A stretch of DNA of 64,000 nucleotides from Microcella alkalica (GCF_014595885.1 NZ_JABUKC010000001.1:310001-374000), one strand, 5' to 3'. Numbered from the stretch's first letter, positions 1 through 11,343 are shown. A program made the numbers and translations. Notes: generated by a model not told the origin, from the letters alone.

Positions 1-2
1 CC

Positions 3-1133
3 AACGTCGCGATCATCGTCGACCCGGCCGACTACGTCATGATCGGCAAGGCGCTCACCCTCGGCGGCACGACGCTCGCGCAGCGCCAGCGCTTCGCGGC
101 GAAGGCCTTCGCGCACACCGCCGCCTACGACACGGCCGTCGCCGCGTGGTTCGCCGACACCCTCGGGGTGCGCGCCGAGCACCCCGCGCACGACGGCAGC
201 CCCTCGACCGTCGACGTGCACGCGACGCTGCAGCAGGTGCTGCGCTACGGCGAGAACAGCCACCAGACCGCCGCGCTGTACCGCGTCGACGGCCACCAGG
301 GCATCGCGCACGCGCGCCAGCTGCACGGCAAGGAGATGTCGTACAACAACTTCGTGGATGCCGATGCTGCTGTGCGCGCCGCGTACGACCACGAGGCTGC
401 CGCCGTCGCGATCATCAAGCACGCAAACCCCTGCGGCATCGCCGTCGGCACCACGATCGCCGAGGCCCACGCGGCCGCTCACGCGTGCGACCCCGTGTCG
501 GCCTTCGGCGGCGTCATCGCCGCCAACCGCGTCATCACGGCCGAGGCCGCCGCATCGATCGCACCGATCTTCACCGAGGTCGTCGTCGCGCCCGGCTTCG
601 AGCCCGAGGCGCTCGAGCTGCTGATGGAGAAGAAGAACATCCGCCTGCTCGAGCTGCCCGCCGGCTTCGCCGTGCCCGAGGTCGAGCTGCGCCAGGTGAG
701 CGGCGGGCTGCTGCGGCAGCAGGCCGACCGCCACTTCGCGGCCGCCGCCGACTGGACGCTCGTGAGCGGCGAGCCCGCCGATGAGGCGACCCTCGCCGAC
801 CTCGCGTTCGCGTGGCGGGCGTGCCGCGCGGTGAAGTCGAACGCCATCCTGCTCGCCTCGGGCGGGGCGTCCGTCGGCGTCGGCATGGGCCAGGTCAACC
901 GCGTCGACTCGTGCCACCTCGCCGTGACGCGCGCGGGGGAGCGGGCGCGCAGCTCGGTCGCCGCGAGCGACGCGTTCTTCCCCTTCGCCGACGGTCTGCA
1001 GGTGCTGATCGACGCGGGCGTGCGCGCCGTCGTGCAGCCCGGAGGCTCGGTGCGCGACGAGGAGGTCATCGCGGCGGCGCAGGCGGCCGGCGTGACGATG
1101 TACCTCACGGGCGAGCGGCACTTCTTCCACTAG
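3..1133 (+). CDS. purH: Bifunctional AICAR formyltransferase / IMP cyclohydrolase, 3' part
   Basis: This carries out the last two steps of IMP synthesis: 10-formyl-THF-dependent formylation of AICAR, then ring closure. The frame is open from the first bases of the window, so the N-terminal cyclohydrolase part is cut off and about 376 residues remain. The remaining part is the transformylase domain. It contains the conserved SYNN segment and an IIKHANPCG motif whose Lys-His pair is catalytic in the family, and ends with a conserved LTGERHFFH tail. No purine partner gene follows directly, but purU (18.2 kb) and the ZTP-controlled glyA-folD (21.8 kb) in the same window serve the same folate pool. 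Confidence 0.96.
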   Translation, partial: NVAIIVDPADYVMIGKALTLGGTTLAQRQRFAAKAFAHTAAYDTAVAAWFADTLGVRAEHPAHDGSPSTVDVHATLQQVLRYGENSHQTAALYRVDGHQGIAHARQLHGKEMSYNNFVDADAAVRAAYDHEAAAVAIIKHANPCGIAVGTTIAEAHAAAHACDPVSAFGGVIAANRVITAEAAASIAPIFTEVVVAPGFEPEALELLMEKKNIRLLELPAGFAVPEVELRQVSGGLLRQQADRHFAAAADWTLVSGEPADEATLADLAFAWRACRAVKSNAILLASGGASVGVGMGQVNRVDSCHLAVTRAGERARSSVAASDAFFPFADGLQVLIDAGVRAVVQPGGSVRDEEVIAAAQAAGVTMYLTGERHFFH

Positions 1134-1155
1134 AGGCCGGCACCGCGAACGACCG

Positions 1156-1175
1156 CGGGTGCGGTCGCGCACCCG
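1156..1175 (+). terminator. Hairpin after purH
   Basis: The 8-bp stem CGGGTGCG / CGCACCCG has a GTCG loop and begins 22 bases after the purH stop. There is no T-tract, as is common for terminators in GC-rich actinobacteria, so its function is inferred from position. Confidence 0.5.
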
Positions 1176-1178
1176 GTG

Positions 1179-1208
1179 TCGACAACTCCTCGCGGGCGGG
1201 TCTAGGCT
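1179..1208 (+). promoter_or_regulatory. Putative promoter of the ABC exporter pair
   Basis: TCGACA (-35-like) and TAGGCT (-10) are 18 bases apart, just after the purH hairpin. They would give a leader of about 140 bases before the first exporter gene at 1356, which has a GAGGA ribosome binding site. The match to consensus is moderate. Confidence 0.4.
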
Positions 1209-1355
1209 GAAAGGCTCTGCTGCGACGCGGCCACCTCGGCCGCGATCGCGGCGCAGCGCTCACCAGCAGCCACCAGCATCCGCCACCGCACGCGGCATCC
1301 GCCGCGTCGATGCGCGCCCCGTCACGAGCGGAGCGCGCCGCCTCGAGGACCCACC

Positions 1356-3275
1356 ATGTCGACGACGCAGCACGACCGACCCCGCCTGAGCACGGCCGCG
1401 GCCATCGCGCGCCTGTACCCGTACGCGAAGCCGGCGATGCCGCGCATCTACCTCGGCATGGTCGCGGCGCTGCTCGCCGGCGTCGTCGCGCTCGCGATCC
1501 CGCTCGTGCTGCAGCAGCTCGTCGACGGGCCGCTGTCGTCGGGCGACGCCACGCTCGTCGGGCCCGCCGTGGTGATCGTGCTTGTGCTCGGCGTGCTCGA
1601 GGCCGTCATGATCGCGCTGCGGCGCTGGTTCGTGCTCACGCCCGGCACCCACGTCGAGGCGCGCATGCGCAACGCGCTCTACGCCAAGCTGCAGGATCTG
1701 CCCGTCGCCTTCCACGACCGCTGGCAGTCGGGGCAGTTGCTGTCGCGCGCCGTGAGCGACCTCAACCTCATCCGCCGCTGGCTGTCGTTCGGCCTCGTGC
1801 TGCTCGTCGTCAACGCGGTGACGATCGTCATCGGCTTCGGCGTGCTCGTGTACTGGAACCTCTGGCTGGGCCTGCTGTTCCTCGTCTGCTCGATCCCGCT
1901 GTGGGTCTACGGCTACCTGTTCGAGCAGAAGTACTCGGTCATCGCCCGCCGCGCGCAGGATCAGCAGGGCGACCTCGCCACCGCGGTGGAGGAGAGCGTG
2001 CACGGCATCCGCGTGCTCAAGGCCTTCGGCCGCGGCAAGCACTCGCTGCTGAAGTTCGCCGACCAGGCCGAGCTGCTGCGCGCCACCGAGATCGAGAAGG
2101 CGCGCGCGATCGCGGGCATCTGGTTCTGGCTCATCCTGATCCCCGACGTCGCCTTCGCCCTGTGCCTGCTCGGCGGTGTCGCGCTCGGTGCCGCGGGGCA
2201 GCTGACGCCGGGCGAGCTCGTGGCCTTCTTCGCCACCGCGACGGTGCTGCGCTTCCCCGTCGAGTCGATCGGGTTCCTGCTTGCCATGACGTACGACACG
2301 CGCTCGGCGGCCGACCGCTTCTTCGAGGTCATGGACGAGACCAACGCGATCGTCGACCCCGAGCATCCGGTGACGATCACGGCGCCCGTGGGGCGGCTGA
2401 CGTTCGAGAACGTGGTGTTCCGGTACCAGGATGCTCCCGCCGACCGCCCCGGAACCCTCGACGGCGTCGACCTCACCCTCGAGCCCGGCGAGACGATGGC
2501 GCTCGTCGGTGTCACGGGCAGCGGCAAGACGACGCTCACCGCGCTTGCGACGCGCCTGTACGACGTCAGGAGCGGGCGGGTGCTGCTCGACGGCGTCGAC
2601 ATCCGCGACCTCAGCCGCGAGGAGCTGCGTCGCCACATCGCGATGGCGTTCGAGGACGCCACGCTGTTCTCGACGAGCGTGCGCGAGAACGTGCTGCTCG
2701 GCCGTCCCGAGCTGGCCGGTGACGACCCGACCGTGCGCGCCGAGGCCGACCGCGTGCTCGCCGAGGCGCTCGAGATCGCCCAGGCCGACTTCGTGCACCG
2801 CCTGCCCGACGGCGTCGACACGACCGTCGGTGAGGAGGGGCTGAGCCTCTCGGGCGGGCAGCGGCAGCGCCTCGCGCTCGCGCGCGCCGTCGCCGCGCGA
2901 CCCGCGGTGCTCGTGCTCGACGACCCGCTCAGCGCGCTCGACGTCGACACCGAGGCGCTCGTCGAGGCGGCGCTGCGGCGCGTGCTCGCGACCACGACCG
3001 GGCTCATCGTCGCCCACCGCCCCTCGACCGTGCAGATGGCCGACCGCGTCGCGCTGCTGCAGGAAGGCCGCATCACCGACGTCGGCACCCACAGCGAGCT
3101 GCTGCAGCGCAACGAGCACTACCGCTACGTCATCTCGTCGCTGGAAGACGAGGAGCTCGCCCAGAGCGAGCGCGAAGATCGCGAGCTGCGGCTCGCCGAG
3201 GAGGAGGGTCGGCGCCGCGAGGCCGTCGACCGCGAGTCGCGCGTCATCGAGCGCGAGGGGGAGGCGAAGCGATGA
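1356..3275 (+). CDS. ABC exporter half-transporter, degenerate-site subunit
   Basis: This is a 639-residue half-transporter: a six-helix exporter membrane domain (about residues 20-320) followed by a nucleotide-binding domain. Walker A is GVTGSGKTT and the signature is a perfect LSGGQ, but Walker B reads [11 protein letters not shown], with Asp in place of the catalytic Glu. The Q-loop region reads MAFEDATLF, so the usual Gln is missing as well. The H-loop His (VAHRPST) is present. The C-terminal 45 residues are a highly charged, probably coiled-coil tail. The stop overlaps the next gene's start (ATGA), indicating translational coupling. Together the two form a heterodimeric exporter with one impaired ATP site. 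The substrate (drug, lipid or peptide) cannot be read from sequence. A GAGGA site six bases upstream supports the start. Confidence 0.9.
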   Translation: MSTTQHDRPRLSTAAAIARLYPYAKPAMPRIYLGMVAALLAGVVALAIPLVLQQLVDGPLSSGDATLVGPAVVIVLVLGVLEAVMIALRRWFVLTPGTHVEARMRNALYAKLQDLPVAFHDRWQSGQLLSRAVSDLNLIRRWLSFGLVLLVVNAVTIVIGFGVLVYWNLWLGLLFLVCSIPLWVYGYLFEQKYSVIARRAQDQQGDLATAVEESVHGIRVLKAFGRGKHSLLKFADQAELLRATEIEKARAIAGIWFWLILIPDVAFALCLLGGVALGAAGQLTPGELVAFFATATVLRFPVESIGFLLAMTYDTRSAADRFFEVMDETNAIVDPEHPVTITAPVGRLTFENVVFRYQDAPADRPGTLDGVDLTLEPGETMALVGVTGSGKTTLTALATRLYDVRSGRVLLDGVDIRDLSREELRRHIAMAFEDATLFSTSVRENVLLGRPELAGDDPTVRAEADRVLAEALEIAQADFVHRLPDGVDTTVGEEGLSLSGGQRQRLALARAVAARPAVLVLDDPLSALDVDTEALVEAALRRVLATTTGLIVAHRPSTVQMADRVALLQEGRITDVGTHSELLQRNEHYRYVISSLEDEELAQSEREDRELRLAEEEGRRREAVDRESRVIEREGEAKR

Positions 3276-5089
3276 GCGGCACGACCGTCTCAGGCGTCTC
3301 GGGCGAGGAGCGCGACGACTTCACGAAGGCCGAGTCGCGGCAGATCCGCGCGCGCTCGCTGCGGCTGCTCGGCTCGCTCGTGCGCCCCGTGCGCGGGCGC
3401 GTGATCGCGACGATGGGCGTCATCGTGCTCTCGACGGCCCTGCAGGTCGCCGGGCCCGCGCTTATCGCGCTCGGCCTCAACGAGGGCCTGCCGGCGCTGC
3501 TCGAGCGCAATGACTGGATGCCCATCGCGCTCATCGTCGGCGCCTACCTGCTCACGGGCGTCGCGGGAGCCTCGCTCATCGCCGTGTTCCAGATCATGTC
3601 GGCGCGGCTGAGCCAGGCGATCCTGCTCGACCTGCGCAAGCGCGTCTTCCTGCACACGCAGCGGCTGTCGCTGCAGTTCCACGAGTCGTACACCTCCGGC
3701 CGCATCATCGCGCGGCAGACCAGCGACCTCGACTCCATTCGCGAGCTGCTCGACTCGGGGCTCACGCAGCTCGTGTCGGGCGCGCTCTACATGGGCTTCA
3801 CGGCGGCGGCGCTCGTGCTGCTCGACCCGACCTCGGGGCTCGTGCTCGCGGCCGCGCTCATCCCGCTCGTCGCGCTCACGCGGTGGTTCCAGGTGCGATC
3901 GCAGAAGCTCTTCCGGCAGACGCGCGTGGCCTCGGCGCGCCTGATCGTGCAGTTCGTCGAGACGATGACGGGCATCCGCGCGGTGAAGGCGTTCCGCAAG
4001 GAGGGGCGCAACGAGCAGCACTTCGGCGAGCTCGTCGAGGACTACCGGCACGCCAACGCGCGCGTCATCCAGGTGTTCGGCATCTTCGACCCGGGGCTCG
4101 TGCTCATCGGCAACGTCACCGTCGCCGCCGTGCTGCTGACCGGCGGCTTCCGTGTCATCGACGGCGCGCTGTCGGTGTTCACCCTCCTGAGCGTCGTGCT
4201 CTACACCCGCCGCTTCTTCGACCCGGCGGAGGAGATGGCGATGTTCTACAACTCGTACCAGTCGGCCGCCGCGGCGCTGGAGAAGATCTCGGGCGTGCTC
4301 GAGGAGCGACCCTCGGTGCCCGACCCGACGACGCCGATCGACCTGTGGAAGGCGCGCGGCGCCGTGCACTTCGACCGCGTGCGGTTCTCGTACAACGACG
4401 ACACCGTCGTGCTGCCGCGCCTCGAGCTGACCATCCCGGCTGGCCAGACGATCGCGCTCGTCGGCACCACCGGAGCCGGCAAGTCGACGCTCGCCAAGCT
4501 CATCGCGCGCTTCTACGACCCCACCGAGGGCGCCGTGACCCTCGACGGCGTCGACCTGCGGAAGCTGCATCCGAAGGATCTGCGCCGCGCGATCGTCATG
4601 GTGACGCAGGAGGCCTACCTGTTCTCGGGCACCGTCGCCGACAACATCGCGCTCGGCAAGCCCGACGCGACGCGCGACGAGATCATGGCGGCGGCGAAGG
4701 CGGTCGGCGCGCACGACTTCATCGAGTCGCTGCCCGACGGCTACGACACCGACGTCAACAAGCGCGGCGGTCGCGTGTCGGCGGGGCAGCGGCAGCTCAT
4801 CTCGTTCGCGCGGGCGTTCCTCGCCGACCCGGTCGTGCTGATCCTCGACGAGGCGACCGCCTCGCTCGACATCCCGAGCGAGCGCCTCGTGCAGCGGGGT
4901 CTGCAGACCCTGCTCGCCGACCGCACCGCGGTGATCATCGCCCACCGGCTCTCGACGGTCGCGATCGCCGACCGCGTGCTCGTCATGGAGCACGGGCAGA
5001 TCATCGAGGACGGCACGCCGGAGGAACTCATCGCCGGCACCGGCAAGTTCGCCCAGCTGCACGCCGCCTGGCGCGAGTCGCTCGTGTAG
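3272..5089 (+). CDS. ABC exporter half-transporter, catalytic-site subunit
   Basis: This is the 605-residue partner of the preceding gene, which it overlaps by 4 bp. The N-terminal membrane domain is followed by a nucleotide-binding domain with intact Walker A (GTTGAGKST), Q-loop (VTQEAYLF), Walker B with catalytic Glu ([11 protein letters not shown]) and H-loop (IAHRLST). Its own signature is VSAGQ instead of LSGGQ. In a heterodimer the good Walker motifs of this subunit face the good LSGGQ of the partner, while its degenerate VSAGQ faces the partner's Asp-Asp Walker B. This is the pattern known from asymmetric exporters such as TM287/288 and BmrCD. The likely role is efflux of a hydrophobic compound. 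Confidence 0.9.
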   Translation: MSGTTVSGVSGEERDDFTKAESRQIRARSLRLLGSLVRPVRGRVIATMGVIVLSTALQVAGPALIALGLNEGLPALLERNDWMPIALIVGAYLLTGVAGASLIAVFQIMSARLSQAILLDLRKRVFLHTQRLSLQFHESYTSGRIIARQTSDLDSIRELLDSGLTQLVSGALYMGFTAAALVLLDPTSGLVLAAALIPLVALTRWFQVRSQKLFRQTRVASARLIVQFVETMTGIRAVKAFRKEGRNEQHFGELVEDYRHANARVIQVFGIFDPGLVLIGNVTVAAVLLTGGFRVIDGALSVFTLLSVVLYTRRFFDPAEEMAMFYNSYQSAAAALEKISGVLEERPSVPDPTTPIDLWKARGAVHFDRVRFSYNDDTVVLPRLELTIPAGQTIALVGTTGAGKSTLAKLIARFYDPTEGAVTLDGVDLRKLHPKDLRRAIVMVTQEAYLFSGTVADNIALGKPDATRDEIMAAAKAVGAHDFIESLPDGYDTDVNKRGGRVSAGQRQLISFARAFLADPVVLILDEATASLDIPSERLVQRGLQTLLADRTAVIIAHRLSTVAIADRVLVMEHGQIIEDGTPEELIAGTGKFAQLHAAWRESLV

Positions 5090-5109
5090 CGCGCGGCGCG
5101 GCGGCGTGT

Positions 5110-5143
5110 TCCGGACGTGCGTTGTGCTCCGGACGTGCGTTGT
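5110..5143. repeat. Two tandem 18-bp repeat units
   Basis: TCCGGACGTGCGTTGT occurs at 5110-5125 and 5128-5143, an 18-bp period, in the short spacer between convergent genes. No function is evident. Confidence 0.6.
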
Positions 5144-5144
5144 C

Positions 5145-5178
5145 GACGTGAGCGTGCGCTTCAGCGCACGGTCACGTC
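5145..5178. terminator. Bidirectional hairpin between ABC exporter and amylase
   Basis: The arms GACGTGA-G-CGTGCGC and GCGCACG-G-TCACGTC pair over 14 bp with one internal mismatch and a TTCA loop. The hairpin lies between two convergent genes and could end transcription from both sides. Confidence 0.6.
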
Positions 5179-5223
5179 GTCACGGCACGTCCTCCGGGCC
5201 GGGGCACGGCGGCGGATGCTCCG

Positions 5224-6687
5224 CTAGCGCTCGACCGCGCCGACGTGCAGCGCCACGACCCCCATGCCGGGCACCTCGGCCCTGAAGCGGCCCTCGCCGT
5301 CGACCTCGACGACCTCGCCCGACACCGCGTCGGTGTAGCGCCCGGGCGCGAGCGACGAGTCGAACGAGGCGGTGGCGCCCGTGGCGCCGGCGTTGAAGGC
5401 GACGAACCCGTACTCACCGCGGCCGAAGCCCGTGACGCTGCGCAGCTCGCGCGTCTCGAACTCGGTCGCGTCGGTCAGCGGAGCGTCTCCGACCGCCGCG
5501 CGGAAGGCGAGCATGCCGCGCACGAGATCCCAGTTCTGCGGGCACACCCAGGTGCCGGGCTCGTAGCGCGGCTGCACCTCGGGGGGAGCATCCGCGCACG
5601 AGGCGTCGATGACGCGACCGTCGTCGTCGGCCGGCGCGCCCGCATCCCGCCCCTCGAAGGCGTAGCCGGAGGTCAGCTGCGGCGTGCCGTACGGGTGGGC
5701 GAGCAGGAAGGCGGTCGCGAGCGCGTATGCCTCGCCGTCCTTGTAGGAGAGCGTCTCGCCGTTGCGCTCGGTGTCGTGGTTGTCGACGAAGACGATCGCC
5801 TGCTCGCTCGGCAGCGTGCGACCCTCGGGGCCGAAGCGCACCTCCGGGTTGAGGGCGCCACTCTGCACCATGCTCGTGAGGGTGCGGGCGTAGGCGAACT
5901 CCCACACGGGGCCGGTCGGCGCGTACTCCTCCGGCTGGATCGGCTCGCCCTGGCCGCGGATCACCTCCTGGTAGACCCGCGTGCCCTCCGGCAGGTCGGC
6001 GACGATCGCGGCGATGTCCTCCGGCGGCATGTGCTTGGCGGCGTCGATGCGGAAGCCGGCGACGCCGAGCGAGAGCAGGTCGTCCAGGTAGGCGCGCAGC
6101 TGCTGCTGCACCCGTGGCGTCTCGGTCGCGAGGTCGGCGAGGTTGACGAGCTCGCAGCGCTGCACCTCGTCGCGGTCGCGGTAGTCGATGATGTCGCCCG
6201 TCGGCGACTCGGTGCAGGCGTGGAAATCGTCCGGCTCGAACAGCCCCGGGTAGCGGTAGTGCTCGTAGGTGCTGCCGGCCCAGCCGACGCCCGGGGCGTC
6301 CTGCCCCGACATGTGGTTGATGACGGCGTCGGCGACGACGTCGACGCCCGCCTCGCCGCAGGCCTCGACCATCGCGGCGAACTGCTCGCGGGCGCCGAGC
6401 CGCGACTCGACGCGGTGCGACACCGGTTGGTAGGCCACCCACCACTGTGGGCCGACGACGTGCTCCTGCGGCGGGCTCGTCAGCACCCAGTCGATGCCGA
6501 TCTCGCCGAGAGCGGGGCATTCGGCGGCGATCGCGTCCCACGTCCACTGGAACATGAGGATGCCCGCATCGCGCCGATCCTGCGGCTGCGGCGGCTGCGT
6601 GCCCGGCGTGCACGCCGCGAGCCCGAGCGTCACGGTGGCGATGAGCCCGGCGAGCGCGGCGCGGGCGGGGCGGGCTTCTCGACGCAT
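5224..6687 (-). CDS. Secreted GH13 alpha-amylase lipoprotein
   Basis: This 487-residue exported enzyme should hydrolyse alpha-1,4 glucans outside the cell. The N-terminus is a lipoprotein signal (basic start, hydrophobic core, LAAC lipobox near residue 25). The four GH13 regions are visible in order: DAVINH (I), GFRIDAAKH with the nucleophile Asp (II), a Glu in YQEVI as acid/base (III), and FVDNHDT (IV). A C-terminal beta domain follows. The start is set by GAAGGAG eight bases upstream. A perfect LacI-type operator lies 22 bases upstream, so expression is probably repressed without maltodextrin or under carbon catabolite control. No transport or regulator genes for maltose are beside it. Confidence 0.92.
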   Translation of the reverse strand: MRREARPARAALAGLIATVTLGLAACTPGTQPPQPQDRRDAGILMFQWTWDAIAAECPALGEIGIDWVLTSPPQEHVVGPQWWVAYQPVSHRVESRLGAREQFAAMVEACGEAGVDVVADAVINHMSGQDAPGVGWAGSTYEHYRYPGLFEPDDFHACTESPTGDIIDYRDRDEVQRCELVNLADLATETPRVQQQLRAYLDDLLSLGVAGFRIDAAKHMPPEDIAAIVADLPEGTRVYQEVIRGQGEPIQPEEYAPTGPVWEFAYARTLTSMVQSGALNPEVRFGPEGRTLPSEQAIVFVDNHDTERNGETLSYKDGEAYALATAFLLAHPYGTPQLTSGYAFEGRDAGAPADDDGRVIDASCADAPPEVQPRYEPGTWVCPQNWDLVRGMLAFRAAVGDAPLTDATEFETRELRSVTGFGRGEYGFVAFNAGATGATASFDSSLAPGRYTDAVSGEVVEVDGEGRFRAEVPGMGVVALHVGAVER

Positions 6688-6708
6688 GGGACACTCCTTC
6701 GTGCGGTC

Positions 6709-6722
6709 TGCAAGCGCTTGCA
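6709..6722. promoter_or_regulatory. LacI-family operator upstream of the amylase
   Basis: TGCAAGCGCTTGCA is a perfect 14-bp palindrome with the central CG typical of LacI/GalR-family sites (MalR or CcpA-like). It sits 22-35 bases before the amylase start, where it would block transcription. The regulator is not in the window. Confidence 0.75.
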
Positions 6723-6788
6723 CCGAGTCTAGGGGGCGGCGGGCATCCGTCGAGGGTCGCCTCATGTCGCGAACGCCCGGTTCGCAGT

Positions 6789-6829
6789 CGCGACACGCCG
6801 TGATCGCACACCTCGCACGGCGTGTCGCG
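6789..6829. terminator. Long inverted repeat downstream of the ATL gene
   Basis: CGCGACACGCCGTG and CACGGCGTGTCGCG form a perfect 14-bp stem around a 13-base loop. It lies after the end of the minus-strand alkyltransferase-like gene and before the amylase promoter, so a terminator is the simplest reading. There is no T-tract. I see no gene in the rest of 6723-6941. Confidence 0.5.
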
Positions 6830-6941
6830 GCGCGACGCCGGGTGAACGCGACTCCGCGCGACGTGCGTCGGCACAGCCGGGCACGGCTCGGCGTGGCCCG
6901 AGCCCTGCGCGAGCCTCTCGGCGGCCGCAGCCGCGCCCGCC

Positions 6942-7301
6942 TCAGGCGAACCGGTGCCGCGCCTGGGCGAGGTCGATGCGGTAGGCGTCGGGCTCGCCGC
7001 GCGCGCCGACCCAGCGCAGCGGCGTGCCCTCGCGCTCGTAGTGCTCGAGCGCCTCGGCCTCGTGCCCGGCCGGCGGGCGGCCGTCGGAGCCGATGACGCG
7101 CCACCACGGCCCCGAGCCGTCGGAGGTGGCGAGAATGCGACCGACCGCGCGGGCGCCAAGCGAGCCGAGCTCGGCGGCGACGTCGCCGTAGGTCATGACG
7201 CGCCCCTCGGGGATGTCGCTCACGACGACGTGCACGAACGCCGCGAAGTCGAGTGGTGACTCGGGTCGCGCGCCGTGACCATCGCGAACGGGATCGCCCA
7301 T
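6942..7301 (-). CDS. Alkyltransferase-like protein (ATL), MGMT C-domain homologue
   Basis: This 119-residue protein is related to the DNA-binding domain of O6-alkylguanine-DNA alkyltransferases. The helix-turn-helix part is visible ([17 protein letters not shown]). The active-site PCHRV of true alkyltransferases is replaced by PWWRV, so there is no acceptor Cys. Such ATL proteins bind O6-alkylguanine and hand the lesion to nucleotide excision repair rather than repairing it. The start codon shares one base with the stop of the upstream acetyltransferase gene (TGATG), so the two are co-translated. The role is inferred from family knowledge. Confidence 0.85.
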   Translation of the reverse strand: MGDPVRDGHGARPESPLDFAAFVHVVVSDIPEGRVMTYGDVAAELGSLGARAVGRILATSDGSGPWWRVIGSDGRPPAGHEAEALEHYEREGTPLRWVGARGEPDAYRIDLAQARHRFA

Positions 7302-7753
7302 CAGATGGGGAGCGAGCCGATCTTCTCGCCGTACTCGGTCTCGCCCACCTCTTCGAAGCCGAGGCGGCGGAAGAACTCGCCAGGGCCGCCCTCGCCGGTC
7401 TCCCAGATGACGGTGACGGTCTCGAAGCCGCGCGCGCGGGCCTCCTCCGCCAGCTGCCGCACGGCGAAGCGGCCGACGCCGCGGCCCTGCTTGGTCGCGT
7501 CGACGTTGATGCGCCAGATGCAGCTGCGGAATTCGGGCTTCTCGTGATCGGGGTCGAAGTTGCCGCGGATGAAGCCGACGACCTCGTCGCCGTCGAGCAC
7601 GACGCGGGCCCACGTGGTGGTCGGGTTGAGGTAGGCGTCGGCCGCCGAGTACGAGACGGGGGTGACGAACTGCTCCTGCCCGGGTCGCAGCGTGAGGTTG
7701 TTCGCGGCCACGATGGTCTTCGCCGACAGCTCTTCCAGTCTCAGATCGCCCAT
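7301..7753 (-). CDS. GNAT family N-acetyltransferase
   Basis: This 150-residue single-domain GNAT protein has the acetyl-CoA pyrophosphate loop QGRGVGR near residue 90 and a C-terminal [12 protein letters not shown] strand-helix typical of the fold. It resembles diamine/spermidine acetyltransferase-like proteins, but the substrate cannot be assigned. A -10 box TACCCT (minus strand, 7760-7765) lies six bases before the ATG, suggesting a leaderless mRNA. It overlaps the ATL gene by one base at its 3' end, so it is the first gene of a two-gene operon and is divergent from icd. Confidence 0.85.
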   Translation of the reverse strand: MGDLRLEELSAKTIVAANNLTLRPGQEQFVTPVSYSAADAYLNPTTTWARVVLDGDEVVGFIRGNFDPDHEKPEFRSCIWRINVDATKQGRGVGRFAVRQLAEEARARGFETVTVIWETGEGGPGEFFRRLGFEEVGETEYGEKIGSLPI

Positions 7754-7796
7754 GGGGCCAGGGTAGTCAGTCCGGCGGATGCGCGCCCGGAAGATT

Positions 7797-7835
7797 TATC
7801 TCGACATCGAGAGATCTCGGCCGAGGCGGTAGGAT
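7797..7835 (+). promoter_or_regulatory. icd promoter with an overlapping MarR-like palindrome
   Basis: TATCTCGA-CA-TCGAGAGA (7797-7814) is a near-perfect inverted repeat, 7 of 8 positions matching. TAGGAT at 7830-7835 looks like the -10 box, and the right half-site falls where the -35 box should be (17-base spacing). A repressor bound here would control icd. The shape resembles MarR-family sites, but the regulator is unknown. Confidence 0.5.
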
Positions 7836-7930
7836 CCTTCGGGGCCTCACCGTGCCCTGCGATTCGGCCGCCGACGCGGCCCCCGGTCGTCGATCACCCT
7901 CGACGCCCGCGAACGTGCGAAAGGATCCCC

Positions 7931-9148
7931 GTGCAGAAGATCAAGGTCGAGGGCACCGTCGTCGAGCTCGACGGCGACGAGATGACCCGCATCATCTGGC
8001 AGTTCATCAAGGACCGCCTCATCCACCCCTACCTCGACATCACGCTCGAGTACTACGACCTGGGCATCCAGCACCGCGACGTGACCGACGACCAGGTCAC
8101 GATCGACGCCGCCCACGCCATCCAGAAGCACGGCGTCGGCGTGAAGTGCGCCACCATCACGCCCGACGAGGCCCGCGTCGAGGAGTTCGGCCTCAAGAAG
8201 ATGTGGAAGAGCCCCAACGGCACGATCCGCAACATCCTCGGTGGCGTCATCTTCCGCGAGCCGATCATCATCTCGAACATCCCGCGCCTCGTGCCCGGCT
8301 GGAACAAGCCGATCATCATCGGCCGTCACGCCTTCGGCGACCAGTACCGCGCCACCGACTTCCTGTTCAAGGGCGAGGGCACGCTGACCGTCGAGTTCAC
8401 GCCGAAGGATGGCGGCGAGCCGCAGAAGTTCGAGGTCTACCAGGCCCCGGGCGACGGCATCGCGCAGGTGCAGTACAACCTCGACGCCTCGATCCGCGAC
8501 TTCGCGCGCGCTTCGCTCAACTACGGGCTCTCGCGCGGCTACCCCGTGTACCTCTCGACGAAGAACACGATCCTCAAGGCGTACGACGGCCGCTTCAAGG
8601 ACATCTTCCAGGAGATCTTCGACGCCGAGTTCAAGGACCAGTTCGAGACCGCCGGCATCACCTACGAGCACCGCCTCATCGACGACATGGTCGCCTCGGC
8701 CATGAAGTGGGAGGGCGGCTACGTCTGGGCCTGCAAGAACTACGACGGCGACGTGCAGAGCGACACCGTTGCGCAGGGCTTCGGCTCGCTCGGCCTCATG
8801 ACGAGCGTGCTCACCACGCCCGACGGCAGGATCGTCGAGGCGGAGGCCGCGCACGGCACCGTCACGCGCCACTACCGCCAGCACCAGCAGGGCAAGCCGA
8901 CGTCGACGAACCCGATCGCGTCGATCTTCGCCTGGACGCGCGGCCTCATGCACCGCGGCAAGCTCGACGGCAACGCCGAGCTCATCACCTTCGCCGAGAC
9001 CCTCGAGGATGTCGTCATCACGACCGTCGAGAGCGGCAAGATGACGAAAGACCTCGCGCTGCTCGTGAGCCCCGAGCAGGAGTGGCTGACGACGGAGGAC
9101 TTCCTCGCCGCCCTCGACGAGAACCTGAAGGCGCGACTCGGCGCGTAG
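7931..9148 (+). CDS. icd: NADP-dependent isocitrate dehydrogenase, homodimeric type
   Basis: This TCA cycle enzyme converts isocitrate to 2-oxoglutarate with NADPH formation. At 405 residues it is the dimeric type related to eukaryotic IDHs, not the monomeric type of about 740 residues found in some actinobacteria. Visible landmarks are [10 protein letters not shown] near the N-terminus, the substrate-binding KSPNGTIRN loop, and [13 protein letters not shown]. The GTG start at 7931 is preceded by AAAGGA. A strong hairpin follows the stop, so the gene is probably monocistronic. Control may act through the palindrome over its -35 region. Confidence 0.96.
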   Translation: MQKIKVEGTVVELDGDEMTRIIWQFIKDRLIHPYLDITLEYYDLGIQHRDVTDDQVTIDAAHAIQKHGVGVKCATITPDEARVEEFGLKKMWKSPNGTIRNILGGVIFREPIIISNIPRLVPGWNKPIIIGRHAFGDQYRATDFLFKGEGTLTVEFTPKDGGEPQKFEVYQAPGDGIAQVQYNLDASIRDFARASLNYGLSRGYPVYLSTKNTILKAYDGRFKDIFQEIFDAEFKDQFETAGITYEHRLIDDMVASAMKWEGGYVWACKNYDGDVQSDTVAQGFGSLGLMTSVLTTPDGRIVEAEAAHGTVTRHYRQHQQGKPTSTNPIASIFAWTRGLMHRGKLDGNAELITFAETLEDVVITTVESGKMTKDLALLVSPEQEWLTTEDFLAALDENLKARLGA

Positions 9149-9162
9149 CCGACCGCGAACCG

Positions 9163-9196
9163 ACGGATGCCCGTGGCACGCGCCACGGGCATCCGT
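9163..9196 (+). terminator. Terminator of icd
   Basis: A perfect 15-bp stem (ACGGATGCCCGTGGC with its complement) around the loop ACGC starts 14 bases after the icd stop. TCGTTCTC follows. Confidence 0.8.
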
Positions 9197-9220
9197 CGTT
9201 CTCGGGGCGGTCGCGATCCC

Positions 9221-9239
9221 ATACCCCCGGGGGTATTAT
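9221..9239 (+). promoter_or_regulatory. CsoR/RcnR-type operator overlapping a -10 box
   Basis: ATACCCCCGGGGGTAT (9221-9236) is a perfect 16-bp palindrome of the G-tract type bound by CsoR/RcnR/FrmR repressors. TATTAT at 9234-9239 can be the -10 box, so the operator covers the promoter of the small Cys-rich gene and probably of the metal ATPase behind it. No csoR-like gene is in the window. Confidence 0.7.
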
Positions 9240-9284
9240 CGAGGTGCGCGGCATCGCGCGCCCCGTCTCCGGAAGGAACCGATC

Positions 9285-9401
9285 ATGTGCTCTCCCGCTC
9301 GTTGCGACCGCTGCGGCAAGACCACCTGGGCCGGCTGCGGCCAGCACATCGAGCAGGCGCTCGAGGGCGTGCCGCAGGAGCAGCGCTGCACCTGCGCCTG
9401 A
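9285..9401 (+). CDS. Small Cys-rich putative metal-binding protein (38 aa)
   Basis: A 38-codon gene with a clear GGAAGGAA ribosome binding site seven bases upstream. Six of its 38 residues are Cys (positions 2, 7, 10, 18, 35, 37), arranged as CxxC near the N-terminus, a CGKTTWAGCGQH core and a final CTC. I recall similar unnamed CGKTTWAGCG proteins in other bacteria, but no function. The position directly behind a CsoR-type operator and ahead of a metal-transporting ATPase suggests a metal chaperone, buffer or sensor. That role is inference. Confidence 0.75.
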   Translation: MCSPARCDRCGKTTWAGCGQHIEQALEGVPQEQRCTCA

Positions 9402-9465
9402 CGACGCTCGGCGGTCAGGATGCCCTTCTTGGCGCCGCAGCAGCGTGGCGAGTAGACCTGACGGC

Positions 9466-11339
<1,874 letters not shown>

Positions 11340-11343
<4 letters not shown>

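Noticed and set aside
3290-5062. Long antisense open frame opposite the second ABC exporter gene (and similar frames opposite topA, groEL and the kinase)
   Set aside because: GC-rich codon bias leaves few stops in the other frames. The translations are low-complexity Arg/Ala/Gly or His/Glu-rich without any recognisable domain, and each lies fully inside a well-supported gene.
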